This document shows, one piece after another, positions 54,223 through 61,393 of a stretch of DNA of 64,000 nucleotides (position 1 is the stretch's first letter; every line of letters begins with the position of its first letter). Location: positions 3,782,001 through 3,846,000 of the forward strand of contig NZ_CP030053.1 in assembly GCF_004114955.1 (NCBI RefSeq). Direction: 5' to 3'. Source of the stretch: Bradyrhizobium guangzhouense. GTDB lineage: Bacteria; Pseudomonadota; Alphaproteobacteria; Rhizobiales; Xanthobacteraceae. Position numbers and translations under genes: made by a program. The notes under the pieces were generated by a model. That model saw only the letters and a program-made list of their open reading frames with translations. It was not told the origin of the DNA and did not search any database.

Positions 54223-54885
54223 CTAGCTGCTGCTTAGAGCGGGTTTGGTCGGTTTTAGTTCATCGTCGGCCCTGACAGCCACGAAGCGGGTATCGATGCG
54301 ATCGACCAGCAGCACGAGCGTGCCCTGCGGCAGAGGCGAAGAACTGGGAGCGGCCACCGCGGAGACGAAGTGGCGGTTGCCGTGGATATCGGCGACGCTG
54401 ACGCGCCCGGGCGGGCCCTGGTCGAGCGGGCCGACGACCACCTCGCCGACGCGGCCGACGAGATCGCCGAGGCCGATCGCGTAGCTTTCATCCTTCGGAA
54501 TGATCCGGGCGATGCCCCGGCTCATTCCGCGGACCAGCGGGATCGAGACGCCGACCGCCGCAAGCGAGGCGAGACCGGCCGGCAAGGGCCCGGCCACCAT
54601 CCGGGCAACGTCCTGGATGAGGAAGCCGGTGATCGAGAAAGCCCCCAGCGCCAGCAGCAGGAAGATCAAGAGCGGCACGCCGCCGACATTGATCCAGGAG
54701 ATGGCGTTGATCACACCATTGTCGCTGGGATGGCTGAAATCGATGCTGGTGCCGAGCATCTCGCTCAAGGAGGCCCCGACCAGCATCGTGACCACTTCGA
54801 GCGTGCCGACGATGAGGATCATGGCCGCCGTGATCGCGAACGGCCGGACCTCGGGCGACATGACGTGTTCGAGCAATGCGCTCAT
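54223..54885 (-). CDS. YqiJ-like membrane protein with OB-fold domain
   Basis: A 220-residue protein. Three hydrophobic segments lie in the first 120 residues (FAITAAMILIVGTLEVVTML; VPLLIFLLLALGAFSITGFL; GLASLAAVGVSIPLV). The C-terminal 80 residues form an NfeD-like OB fold (GLGDLVGRVGEVVVGPLDQG PPGRVSVAD). YqiJ/NfeD proteins are partners of flotillins. It lies 13 bases after the PspA-like gene and 19 bases before the flotillin gene. Confidence 0.82.
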   Translation of the reverse strand: MSALLEHVMSPEVRPFAITAAMILIVGTLEVVTMLVGASLSEMLGTSIDFSHPSDNGVINAISWINVGGVPLLIFLLLALGAFSITGFLIQDVARMVAGPLPAGLASLAAVGVSIPLVRGMSRGIARIIPKDESYAIGLGDLVGRVGEVVVGPLDQGPPGRVSVADIHGNRHFVSAVAAPSSSPLPQGTLVLLVDRIDTRFVAVRADDELKPTKPALSSS

Positions 54886-54898
54886 GACACGATACTCG

Positions 54899-56053
54899 TC
54901 AGGAGCGCGACTTCAACCGCGCGAGCCTGGCCGCAATCTCCTTGTCGCGATGGAGCGCGCTGAGCTCGTCGATGTCGCTCGAATACGGAATGCCCGCCGG
55001 CACGCCGGTGACGCGCGCCACCGCCCGGCCGGCACGCAACGCCTTCGCCGCAGCCGACGTGCCGCCGCGCTTGCGGGGCGAATGCGAGGCCTGGTGGCTT
55101 GCTTCGGCCTCGCTCTTTGCGAGATCGACGCGGCGCTGCTCGGCATCCTGCAGCGCCGAGAGCACGGCGCGCAGCGACGTCACGCATTGCTCGATCTTCT
55201 CGTTGTTCTCGTCGATGGCGCGGGACAGCACCTCGAACTGTGCCTCAAGATCCATCTGCCGGGCGATGCCGGCACGGGCGAGATCGTCGCGACCGTCGGT
55301 GATCGCGCCCTCGATCTTGGCGGCGAGGTCAGTCATCTCGCGTTCGATCTCGGTGCGGCGGGCGTTGAGGCGGTATTCCTCGGCGCGCGCGGCGGCGAGC
55401 GCATCGCGGGCCTCGCTCTCGGCGCGCTCGATCTCGCGAATGGCCTGGCCGACCACTTTCAGCTTGTTGTTACCTTCCGCCTGCTCGATCGCGTCATAGG
55501 CGATGCCGGCGATCAGACGTCCGACCCGGGACAGGAAATTCTCGGGAGCGGCTGCGATGGTATCCATGGCGTTCTCCTCCTCTGGCAGACTGTTCGGCGT
55601 GACGCCGTAGTGAACCTCGAAACCGTCGTCGGTGCGGATCAGGTGCGCGGGCACGCTCTGGCCCCAGCCCTCCGCGTAGCCGACGTAGTCGAAGGGCACG
55701 CTGAAGCGCCCCTGCACGGTGGAAATCGAAATGGTGGCCGGCCCCTTGATCTTGGCGAGCTTGTCATCGAGCGGCAGGCGGCGGCCATACGCCGCGCGAT
55801 ACTCGGCCCGGTCGCGCAGGCCCAGCGTCACCAGCCGCGACGGCAGCGCAGTCTCTTTCCGGATCGGCTCATAGGCATGGGCGTGCAGCAGCACGACGTT
55901 GGAGCCCACATTGTGGGTCCGCGCGACCTCATCGAGGATCTCCATCATCCGGTCATAGGCCTGGAACGTCGCCTCCATGGCGGCCTTGGCGGCCGGGTCA
56001 GGGGCAAGCCTGTATCGAAGCGCCGATGGCGCGTTTCGGGGCGACGGGCTCAT
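54899..56053 (-). CDS. TnpB-like N-terminal domain fused to PspA/IM30-like coiled coil
   Basis: A 384-residue protein in two parts. Residues 1-160 read ALRYRLAPDPAAKAAMEATF, LPSRLVTLGLRDRAEYRAAY and ATISISTVQGRFSVPFDYVG, then AHLIRTDDGFEV. Order and spacing resemble the N-terminal (WED and helical) half of IS1341-type TnpB proteins. The RuvC nuclease half is absent. Residues about 163-330 are a PspA-like helical coiled coil (FLSRVGRLIAGIAYDAIEQA; DLAAKIEGAITDGRDDLARA), and the C-terminus is basic. PspA proteins coat stressed inner membranes. It heads the operon with the YqiJ and flotillin genes. A second start at 55567 could give the PspA part alone. The TnpB resemblance is by eye and unproven; the PspA call is firmer. 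Confidence 0.7.
   Translation of the reverse strand: MSPSPRNAPSALRYRLAPDPAAKAAMEATFQAYDRMMEILDEVARTHNVGSNVVLLHAHAYEPIRKETALPSRLVTLGLRDRAEYRAAYGRRLPLDDKLAKIKGPATISISTVQGRFSVPFDYVGYAEGWGQSVPAHLIRTDDGFEVHYGVTPNSLPEEENAMDTIAAAPENFLSRVGRLIAGIAYDAIEQAEGNNKLKVVGQAIREIERAESEARDALAAARAEEYRLNARRTEIEREMTDLAAKIEGAITDGRDDLARAGIARQMDLEAQFEVLSRAIDENNEKIEQCVTSLRAVLSALQDAEQRRVDLAKSEAEASHQASHSPRKRGGTSAAAKALRAGRAVARVTGVPAGIPYSSDIDELSALHRDKEIAARLARLKSRS
55567..55583 (-). promoter_or_regulatory. Strong internal ribosome site before the PspA-like part
   Basis: On the minus strand AGAGGAGGAGAAC precedes an in-frame ATG at 55567 by a proper spacing. The bases also encode Glu-Glu-Glu-Asn of the long protein. The ATG opens MDTIAAAPENFLSRVG, a plausible PspA-type N-terminus. 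This permits two products from one reading frame. Confidence 0.6.
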
Positions 56054-56063
56054 GGAAAGCACT

Positions 56064-56084
56064 AAAGCACCATTTTGGTGCTTT
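56064..56084. promoter_or_regulatory. Perfect palindrome at the start of the PspA-YqiJ-flotillin operon
   Basis: AAAGCACCA and TGGTGCTTT are separated by TTT. A further direct copy of AAAGCAC lies at 56056-56062. The palindrome ends 11 bases before the long-form ATG (56053) and covers the place where a ribosome site should be. It could be an operator or a hairpin that hides the upstream start. No Shine-Dalgarno is seen for that start. Confidence 0.6.
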
Positions 56085-56248
56085 ACAAGGGGAGAACTCG
56101 ATCACGTTCCACTGATCCTGATGCACTCTATGGGTTAGTCGCCGTCGCCGGGGGCCGCGTTCAAGGCAGGGCCGTCACTCCCAGATCACCGCCGATCAAG
56201 ACTTCTTGCACGCGCGGGTTGCAGTTTGATGGAAAATCGGAAGCCGAT

Positions 56249-56298
56249 TAGCTCACCCACTTCCCCGACGGATCATCCGACTGTTAATCGAATGGTCG
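56249..56298 (+). pseudogene. Degraded partial tRNA-Asn copy
   Basis: Bases 56275-56298 match the anticodon arm and following bases of the tRNA-Asn gene at 51710-51784 in 23 of 24 positions, including anticodon GTT. A TAGCTCA D-arm start lies upstream at 56249-56255, but 9 bases farther away than in the tRNA. One anticodon-stem pair is lost and the T arm and acceptor are not intact. It is in opposite orientation to the real tRNA. Confidence 0.55.
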
Positions 56299-56351
56299 GC
56301 GTTCCGATTCACGTTATCCAGAAGCGCTCAGCTCCGACCGGACAACCATCG

Positions 56352-57494
56352 ATGGCTCCTCCGCATCAGGCGACCGGCTCTCGCGCTCGAACCGCCCGGC
56401 TGCCGTGGGCGCTCGCAGTCAGGATCGTGTACTGGCTGGTGTTGACAATGTTCATCTCCGTGGCGTGGTCGGCGGCTCAGGCCGAGACCGCCAAGCTGCG
56501 TGTCGCGACCCGCATCGTGCCGCCCATGGTGGTCGAAAAGAACGGCGTGCTGGGCGGCTTCAGCATCGAACTCTGGAACAGCATCGGCAAACGACTGAAC
56601 CGCGAGACCGAATATGTCGTGTTGCCCGATGTGAGCGAATTGCTCGACGCGGTGGCAAGCGGACGCGCCGATCTCGCCATCGCAGCGATCTCGGTCACGT
56701 CGGAGCGAGAGGACAGGTTCGACTTCTCTCAGCCGATCATGAACTCAGGCTTGCAAATCCTGGTACGCGGCACGGCCGTCAATGTCGAAGCCAATCCGCT
56801 GCGCGAGCTGATGCAATTGTTCTTCTCGCGCACCCTGCTGGTCTGGCTCGGCATTGCGCTGCTCCTGATCCTCGTGCCGGCGCATCTGATGTTCCTGGTC
56901 GAACGCACGCATCACAGCGGCATCATTCCAACCAAACAATATTTCCCCGGCATTTTCCATGCGATGTTCTGGGCGGCGGGCACGCTGGCCACCCAGGCCG
57001 ATCAGATGCCGCGGCACTGGATGGCTCGCATCGTGGCCGTGCTGTGGATGTTCACGGGCGTGGTGTTCGTCGCGTTCTATACGGCGCAGCTGACGGCTTC
57101 ATTGACGGTGCAGCAGATCAAGGGGCCGATCAATAACCAGCAGGACCTTGTCGGCAAGACCGTCGGCACCACGAGGGGTAGCACGGCAACGGCCTATCTG
57201 AACGAGCTCAAGGCACAGGTTCGCGAGTTCGAGAAGGTCGATGACCTCTACAAGGCGCTGCTGGACCGGCAGGTCGACGCCGTCGTGTTCGATGCGCCCG
57301 CCCTGCTCTACTACACCACGCACGACGGCAGCAGATTGGCGCGGACCGTTGGTGACGTGTTTCACAGGGAAGACTACGGCATCGTCTTTCCCACCGGCAG
57401 TCCATTGCGCAAGCAGGTCAACGAAGCCCTTCTGGGACTGCGCGAGAACGATACCTACCAGCGGATCTACGAGGAATGGTTCGGCAAGCGCTAG
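56352..57494 (+). CDS. Prokaryotic ionotropic glutamate receptor-like channel
   Basis: A 380-residue protein. After a signal-like helix (residues 20-43), residues 47-145 are the first lobe of a solute-binding domain (LRVATRIVPPMVVEKNGVLG GFSIELW). Residues 152-184 are helix M1, 200-220 a re-entrant pore region (FHAMFWAAGTLATQADQMP), 222-255 helix M2, and the second lobe follows to the end. M2 ends FYTAQLTASLTVQ, close to the SYTANLAAF signature of ionotropic receptors. The pore lacks the TVGYG potassium filter of GluR0, so its selectivity is open. An ATG at 56226 is possible, but the tRNA-like fragment lies there; 56352 is preferred without a clear ribosome site. Confidence 0.85.
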   Translation: MAPPHQATGSRARTARLPWALAVRIVYWLVLTMFISVAWSAAQAETAKLRVATRIVPPMVVEKNGVLGGFSIELWNSIGKRLNRETEYVVLPDVSELLDAVASGRADLAIAAISVTSEREDRFDFSQPIMNSGLQILVRGTAVNVEANPLRELMQLFFSRTLLVWLGIALLLILVPAHLMFLVERTHHSGIIPTKQYFPGIFHAMFWAAGTLATQADQMPRHWMARIVAVLWMFTGVVFVAFYTAQLTASLTVQQIKGPINNQQDLVGKTVGTTRGSTATAYLNELKAQVREFEKVDDLYKALLDRQVDAVVFDAPALLYYTTHDGSRLARTVGDVFHREDYGIVFPTGSPLRKQVNEALLGLRENDTYQRIYEEWFGKR

Positions 57495-57667
57495 TCGATC
57501 AGCGAACCGGGATCCCGTCATTCGACGGCGTGCAAATCAGATGATTTCGCTGCAAAGCGTATCTACGTCATGAATCTGTCAGATATGATTCGAAGCCCTT
57601 CCGGGTCTGCGTCGGATATCAGCCATTCAACAGCTTGTCCGCAGCATATCCACAGTCATCGCCCGAA

Positions 57668-57710
57668 GGATTTGTGCAGGAGTCGCAAAGTACTTGCTGC
57701 GCACAAATCC
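57668..57710. terminator. Inverted repeat between convergent genes
   Basis: GGATTTGTGC (57668-57677) and GCACAAATCC (57701-57710) pair perfectly over 10 bases with a 23-base loop. It lies between the channel gene and the convergent Cys-containing secreted protein, 12 bases past the latter's stop, and could terminate both. The 57632-57715 stretch also holds two sequences one or two bases away from DnaA boxes; I do not count them as an origin. Confidence 0.5.
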
Positions 57711-57722
57711 ACAGGGAGATCG

Positions 57723-57986
57723 TCAGCCTCCGGCCTGGTCGAACACGCTGCGGCAGGCCTCGCTCAGGCTCGAGCGGTTGCGGCGCAGGCACGCGGTGAT
57801 CGCACGCACGTTGGGGATTTCGCCGGCGCAGAGCCGGTAGACGTCGGGGGTGCAGGCCCGGCGCTGCTCCGCTGTGCCCTGCTGCGCGTCCGCGGTGGAT
57901 GCAAACAACGTCAGGAACAGGCCGAGTGTGGAAGCGCGACGCGCCCGGCTTCTCACACCCGCAAACCGCAAGAACCTCGCCTTCAT
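57723..57986 (-). CDS. Small secreted four-Cys protein
   Basis: An 87-residue protein with a signal peptide ending STADAQ. The mature part has four Cys in the order ACTPDVYRLCAGEIP, ITACLRRN and SEACRSVF, a helical hairpin likely held by two disulfides and resembling single cysteine-rich GLG1-type repeats common in rhizobia. Function is unknown. AGGAGA lies 7 bases before the ATG at 57986, which rules out the longer reading from 58082. Confidence 0.7.
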   Translation of the reverse strand: MKARFLRFAGVRSRARRASTLGLFLTLFASTADAQQGTAEQRRACTPDVYRLCAGEIPNVRAITACLRRNRSSLSEACRSVFDQAGG

Positions 57987-58169
57987 GACCGGTCTCCTGT
58001 CTACCCTGCCCGCCCGGCCGCCTTGGCCGGTGTGGGCAAAGAGGTAGGAGGAATAAATCGCGGGGGATGTGATCTCCTTCACACTTGCCGCCGCCTGGAG
58101 CCGCCTAGAGTTCCATCGGGGCTTTCTGGGGACTTTTCAGAAATCGCTAACCAAATCGATCCCGATCGC

Positions 58170-58195
58170 CCGATCGTTAAAATGCGAACGATCGG
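58170..58195. promoter_or_regulatory. Inverted repeat upstream of a small gene
   Basis: CCGATCGTT (58170-58178) and AACGATCGG (58187-58195) pair perfectly with an 8-base centre. The site lies 60 bases before the ATG at 58255 and in the region divergent from the four-Cys protein. It has the form of a dimeric repressor site; the regulator is unknown. Confidence 0.4.
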
Positions 58196-58254
58196 ATCAA
58201 TCGGGAAACAAACCGGCTTTGCGACAGTGCGCCATCCGCGTTCCGGAGGGTGTG

Positions 58255-58461
58255 ATGAGCGAAGCCGAATTCAATTTGATGCTGGATGCCGTCCGGGACG
58301 CCATGATTCACGACAATTTCGCAGCCGCGCCGGAGGAGGACTTCGTGCCCCGTTCGTGGAGCTTCGACGCGGCGGGCAAAACCGCGCTCAAGGCCGCGAA
58401 CGACAATGAGGGCGCCTGGCCCCTGCTGCCCTTTCCGGACGGCTGGTACGCCGCCTGCTGA
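58255..58461 (+). CDS. Small acidic protein, function unknown
   Basis: A 68-residue protein starting MSEAEFNLMLDAVRDAMIHD, with a Trp- and Pro-rich C-terminus (PLLPFPDGWYAAC). CGGAGGG lies 4-5 bases before the ATG at 58255, a strong ribosome site. No domain is recognised. Confidence 0.65.
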   Translation: MSEAEFNLMLDAVRDAMIHDNFAAAPEEDFVPRSWSFDAAGKTALKAANDNEGAWPLLPFPDGWYAAC

Positions 58462-58502
58462 GACCCTCCGGCCGAGCCTGACGGCCGGCCACTAGCCTCC
58501 GA

Positions 58503-58649
58503 TCAATTCTTGACGCTGTCCTCGTCGTCCTGCTGCGCCCTGTCGGGTGCCGCCGGCGGGAAGATGCTGTCATAGATCGCGCGCGCCTCGGCAATGAGGC
58601 GAGCCCTCTCCAGCTCGGATTTCGGGATAAACCGGACGATCTCGCCCAC
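58503..58649 (-). CDS. Small Bradyrhizobium-type protein
   Basis: A 48-residue protein: VGEIVRFIPKSELERARLIA, then EARAIYDSIFPPA and an acidic tail. I recall closely similar short proteins in several copies in Bradyrhizobium, function unknown. The start is GTG at 58649 with GGAG 5-6 bases upstream. It converges on the small acidic protein gene. Confidence 0.6.
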   Translation of the reverse strand: MGEIVRFIPKSELERARLIAEARAIYDSIFPPAAPDRAQQDDEDSVKN

Positions 58650-58840
58650 GTGTGCTCCAGCGCTCGATGGATGGGACTGATCCCTTCGCAGATGCGAAGT
58701 TTATGCCATCGGGCCTGAATCGAGGGTTTCCAACAAGCCCCGGGCAAACCCGGTGGGCGCGGCTCGCGGCGGCGCTGTCCGCGTCTTTCACGGACCGGCA
58801 CGACATCAAAATTTATGATGAAATATCAGAAGCTTGATGA

Positions 58841-58914
58841 TGGAGGCCACGTCGGGACTCGAACCCGAGTAAACGGTTTTGCAGACCGGCGCGTAACCAC
58901 TCCGCCACGTGGCC
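58841..58914 (-). tRNA. tRNA-Cys (GCA)
   Basis: On the minus strand the acceptor GGCCACG pairs fully with CGTGGCC. The anticodon loop TCTGCAAA has anticodon GCA for Cys, and the T arm includes GGGTTCGAGTCCC. The discriminator is T and CCA is encoded at 58843-58841. Confidence 0.95.
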
Positions 58915-58970
58915 CCGTAAGGGCGGAGCAATATAGGGGATCAACGGCTTAGGCAACCCCGACGGGGCAG

Positions 58971-59723
58971 TTACACCTTCGCGGCCCCGAGGTATCGGGC
59001 GAGAACCTCCTCCGTCGTGCCTGATACCACGATCCGCCCCTGTTCCAGCAGGATGGCGCGGTTGCAGGTGCTCTTGATCAGATCGAGATCGTGCGAGGCC
59101 AGCACCAGGATGCCGGCGCGGGCCACGATCTCATCGAGTCGCAGCCTGGCTTTCTTCCGGAACTGCTGGTCGCCGACGCCGATCCATTCGTCGAGCAGCA
59201 CGATCTCGCCTTCCACGGCGGTGGCGACCGCGAAGATCAGGCGCAGCATCATGCCGCTGGAGTAGGTGCGCAGCGGCAGGTCGAGCCGATCGCCGAGCTC
59301 GGTGAACTCGGCGATCTCGGCGCGCCGCGCGTCGATCTCGATGCGCCGTGCGCCGATCACGAGGCCGCGGCGCATGATGTTCTCGTAACCGGTCGCCTCC
59401 TCGTCGAAGCCGGCCGAGAGGTCGAACAGCGAGAGGCGGCGGCCGAGCACGTCGAGGCTACCGGCGGTCGGATGGTAGATGCCGGCGAGAACCCGCAAGA
59501 GCGTGGTCTTGCCGGCGCCATTGGCGCCGACGATGGCGAGGCGATCCCCCGCACGGATATCGAGGTCGATGCCGTCAAGCGCCGTGACGATGTGTGGACG
59601 CGCTGCCGCACGGCGCAGCGTCACGGCGCGAACGAAGCGGCTGCGCAGCGAGCGATCGCGGAACGAGAGTACCGGGAACGTCACCGAGACATTGCGCAGC
59701 ATGATGTGGGCTTGGGGGCTCAT
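58971..59723 (-). CDS. Polysaccharide ABC exporter, ATPase (Wzt/KpsT type)
   Basis: A 250-residue ATPase. Walker A is [11 protein letters not shown], the signature is YSSGMMLRL, Walker B is [13 protein letters not shown] and the switch His is in ASHDLD. The N-terminal region before the P-loop ([20 protein letters not shown]) and the YSSGM signature are typical of O-antigen and capsule exporters. It lacks the C-terminal carbohydrate-binding domain of some Wzt proteins. The permease gene ends 8 bases upstream of its start. Confidence 0.88.
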   Translation of the reverse strand: MSPQAHIMLRNVSVTFPVLSFRDRSLRSRFVRAVTLRRAAARPHIVTALDGIDLDIRAGDRLAIVGANGAGKTTLLRVLAGIYHPTAGSLDVLGRRLSLFDLSAGFDEEATGYENIMRRGLVIGARRIEIDARRAEIAEFTELGDRLDLPLRTYSSGMMLRLIFAVATAVEGEIVLLDEWIGVGDQQFRKKARLRLDEIVARAGILVLASHDLDLIKSTCNRAILLEQGRIVVSGTTEEVLARYLGAAKV

Positions 59724-59731
59724 CCCGCGCC

Positions 59732-60586
59732 TCACAGCCAATACGCCACGCGGCGGCGGTATCTTGCGTAGCAGCCGAGCCCGATGGCCGCCGCAGTGAG
59801 CGCGTACGCGATGCCCAGCAGCCAATGCGCCGCGTCTATCGGCTGCGACAATAGCGGCTTGCGCACGAGATCGAGCAGCGTCGTAAACGGATTGACCCAT
59901 GTCAGCCAGGCGAGCGCGGTGCCGCGCACGCTGTCCTCGGTCCAGATCACGGGGGTGAGGAAGAAAACAAATTGCAGGCCGCTCACGATGGCAGATCCAA
60001 TGTCGCGAAAGCGCGCGCAGAGCACACCGAGCGCGACTGCGCCGCCGAGAAGAACGATCAGCAGAAGCGCAAAGCCGGGCAGCGCGAGCAGCATGGTCGA
60101 GCGTAGCGGCCAGGGCATCGCGACATGGAGCATGACGACGATCAGGAGATGATGGGCGAAGATGAGGACGTTGCGCGCGATCATCTGCAGCACGTGCACG
60201 ATCAGCGGTGCCGGCACGGCCTTGATCAGATGGCCGGAGGCCACGAAGACGTTGGCGCCTTCCTGGAGCGTGGTCGCGATCAGCGTCCAGACGATCAGAC
60301 CGACCGCGAAAGGCGGCAGGAAAGCAGCGATGTCCTGCTTGAACAGCGCGGCATAGACCGTGCCGACGCTTGCGATGGTCGCTGCCAGCGTCAGCGTGAT
60401 CCAGAGCGGTCCGATCACGGTTCGTCGGTAACGCAACGAGATGTCCATCAGGGCGAGCGTGCCCCAACGATCGAACTGCGCGGCCTGGGCCAGGATCTCC
60501 TTCGCTGCGCTCAGAATTCGGCTGCCCCCTTCTGGCTCCGGACCGGTCGACCGGCGGTCTGTATCTGCCCGTTCATTGCAGGGCAA
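59732..60586 (-). CDS. Polysaccharide ABC exporter, permease (Wzm/KpsM type)
   Basis: A 284-residue ABC-2 permease with six membrane segments. The amphipathic start [28 protein letters not shown] is the hallmark of capsule and O-antigen permeases, and [13 protein letters not shown] and LVRKPLL are conserved. It pairs with the downstream ATPase to move a lipid-linked glycan. The frame opens with TTG at 60586, and the first 25 residues look poorly conserved, so the true start may lie inside. No glycosyltransferases are in the window. Confidence 0.85.
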   Translation of the reverse strand: MPCNERADTDRRSTGPEPEGGSRILSAAKEILAQAAQFDRWGTLALMDISLRYRRTVIGPLWITLTLAATIASVGTVYAALFKQDIAAFLPPFAVGLIVWTLIATTLQEGANVFVASGHLIKAVPAPLIVHVLQMIARNVLIFAHHLLIVVMLHVAMPWPLRSTMLLALPGFALLLIVLLGGAVALGVLCARFRDIGSAIVSGLQFVFFLTPVIWTEDSVRGTALAWLTWVNPFTTLLDLVRKPLLSQPIDAAHWLLGIAYALTAAAIGLGCYARYRRRVAYWL

Positions 60587-60615
60587 TCAACCGTTGAAGG
60601 GACGTCGGCCTGACG

Positions 60616-61356
60616 TCATGACCGTTTGCCGCGGCGGAAATCGCGCCGGCGGCCCTTTGGCGCCGGCTTCGGCGCCAGGTCCGGCATCTCGGCCTGAACT
60701 TCGCGGTAGCGTGTCAACAGCCGTTCAAAACTGGCGTTCAGCGTCTCGGCGATGTCGGGGCGCCGCTCGAGCCCCGCCAGCAGCGTGGCCGCGGCCTCGA
60801 TGGTCGATAGTCCATCCTTGCGCGGCTCCTTGCGCAGGCGACCATAGCGCGACGGATGTTTCGGGTTGAGGATGATGCGCTGGCATTTCAGCATCCAGGG
60901 ATTGCGCCACCACAGCGCCTTCGCCTGGCTCCAGGTGCCGTCGAGCAGCACCACGCCTTCGAGCTTGTTGAAGATGGCACGCTGGTTCTCCGCGACCTCG
61001 CCCTTGCGGTTGAGCGCGACGATCTCGCCCTCCACGTCGAGGTCAGCCGCGCGCGCCGAGCCGAGATAGAGCACAGCCCAATGCGAGGCGTTCTCGATGG
61101 GATGGCCGAGCGCCTTGGACAGGCTCGGCCAGGACAGGCCGACCTTCACGGTCGCATCAGCGAAATGCTTCGCCAGCAGTCGCGCAGTGCCGAGCGCCCT
61201 GTCCTGCTCCTGCGGATGCTGCAGGATAAGGAGCGACAGCTTGTTCTCGATCGGGGTGACACTGTCGCAGATGCAGAGCGGCATCGGCTTCTGGCAGTGC
61301 GGGCATTCAGGGATCGGCTCAGGCGCTGTGGCCGCGGTCTCGGCTGGGTTCGACAT
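60616..61356 (-). CDS. DTW-domain tRNA-uridine aminocarboxypropyltransferase
   Basis: A 246-residue protein. The DTW motif is DGTW in VVLLDGTWSQAKAL. An N-terminal Cys set (CPHCQKPMPLCIC) may bind zinc, and ILQHPQEQDRALGTARLL and RYGRLRKEPRKDGLSTIEA are family segments. TapT/DTWD enzymes add the 3-amino-3-carboxypropyl group from SAM to uridine in tRNA. The C-terminus is basic. The ATG at 61356 is chosen; the upstream reading overlaps Arg-rich non-coding sequence. It lies 37 bases after the RND gene. Confidence 0.87.
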   Translation of the reverse strand: MSNPAETAATAPEPIPECPHCQKPMPLCICDSVTPIENKLSLLILQHPQEQDRALGTARLLAKHFADATVKVGLSWPSLSKALGHPIENASHWAVLYLGSARAADLDVEGEIVALNRKGEVAENQRAIFNKLEGVVLLDGTWSQAKALWWRNPWMLKCQRIILNPKHPSRYGRLRKEPRKDGLSTIEAAATLLAGLERRPDIAETLNASFERLLTRYREVQAEMPDLAPKPAPKGRRRDFRRGKRS

Positions 61357-61393
61357 GACCGCCGCTATACGCTCCGCACGGCGGTTCAACAAC

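Noticed and set aside
51710..56298. Genomic island bounded by tRNA-Asn and its fragment
   Set aside because: The two copies are inverted, not direct repeats, and no integrase lies between them, so a simple site-specific insertion is not supported. The fragment itself is still reported.
57632..57715. Possible DnaA boxes and replication origin
   Set aside because: Two sequences resemble the 9-base box but each differs from it, there is no AT-rich unwinding region, and no dnaA, hemE or parAB gene is nearby.
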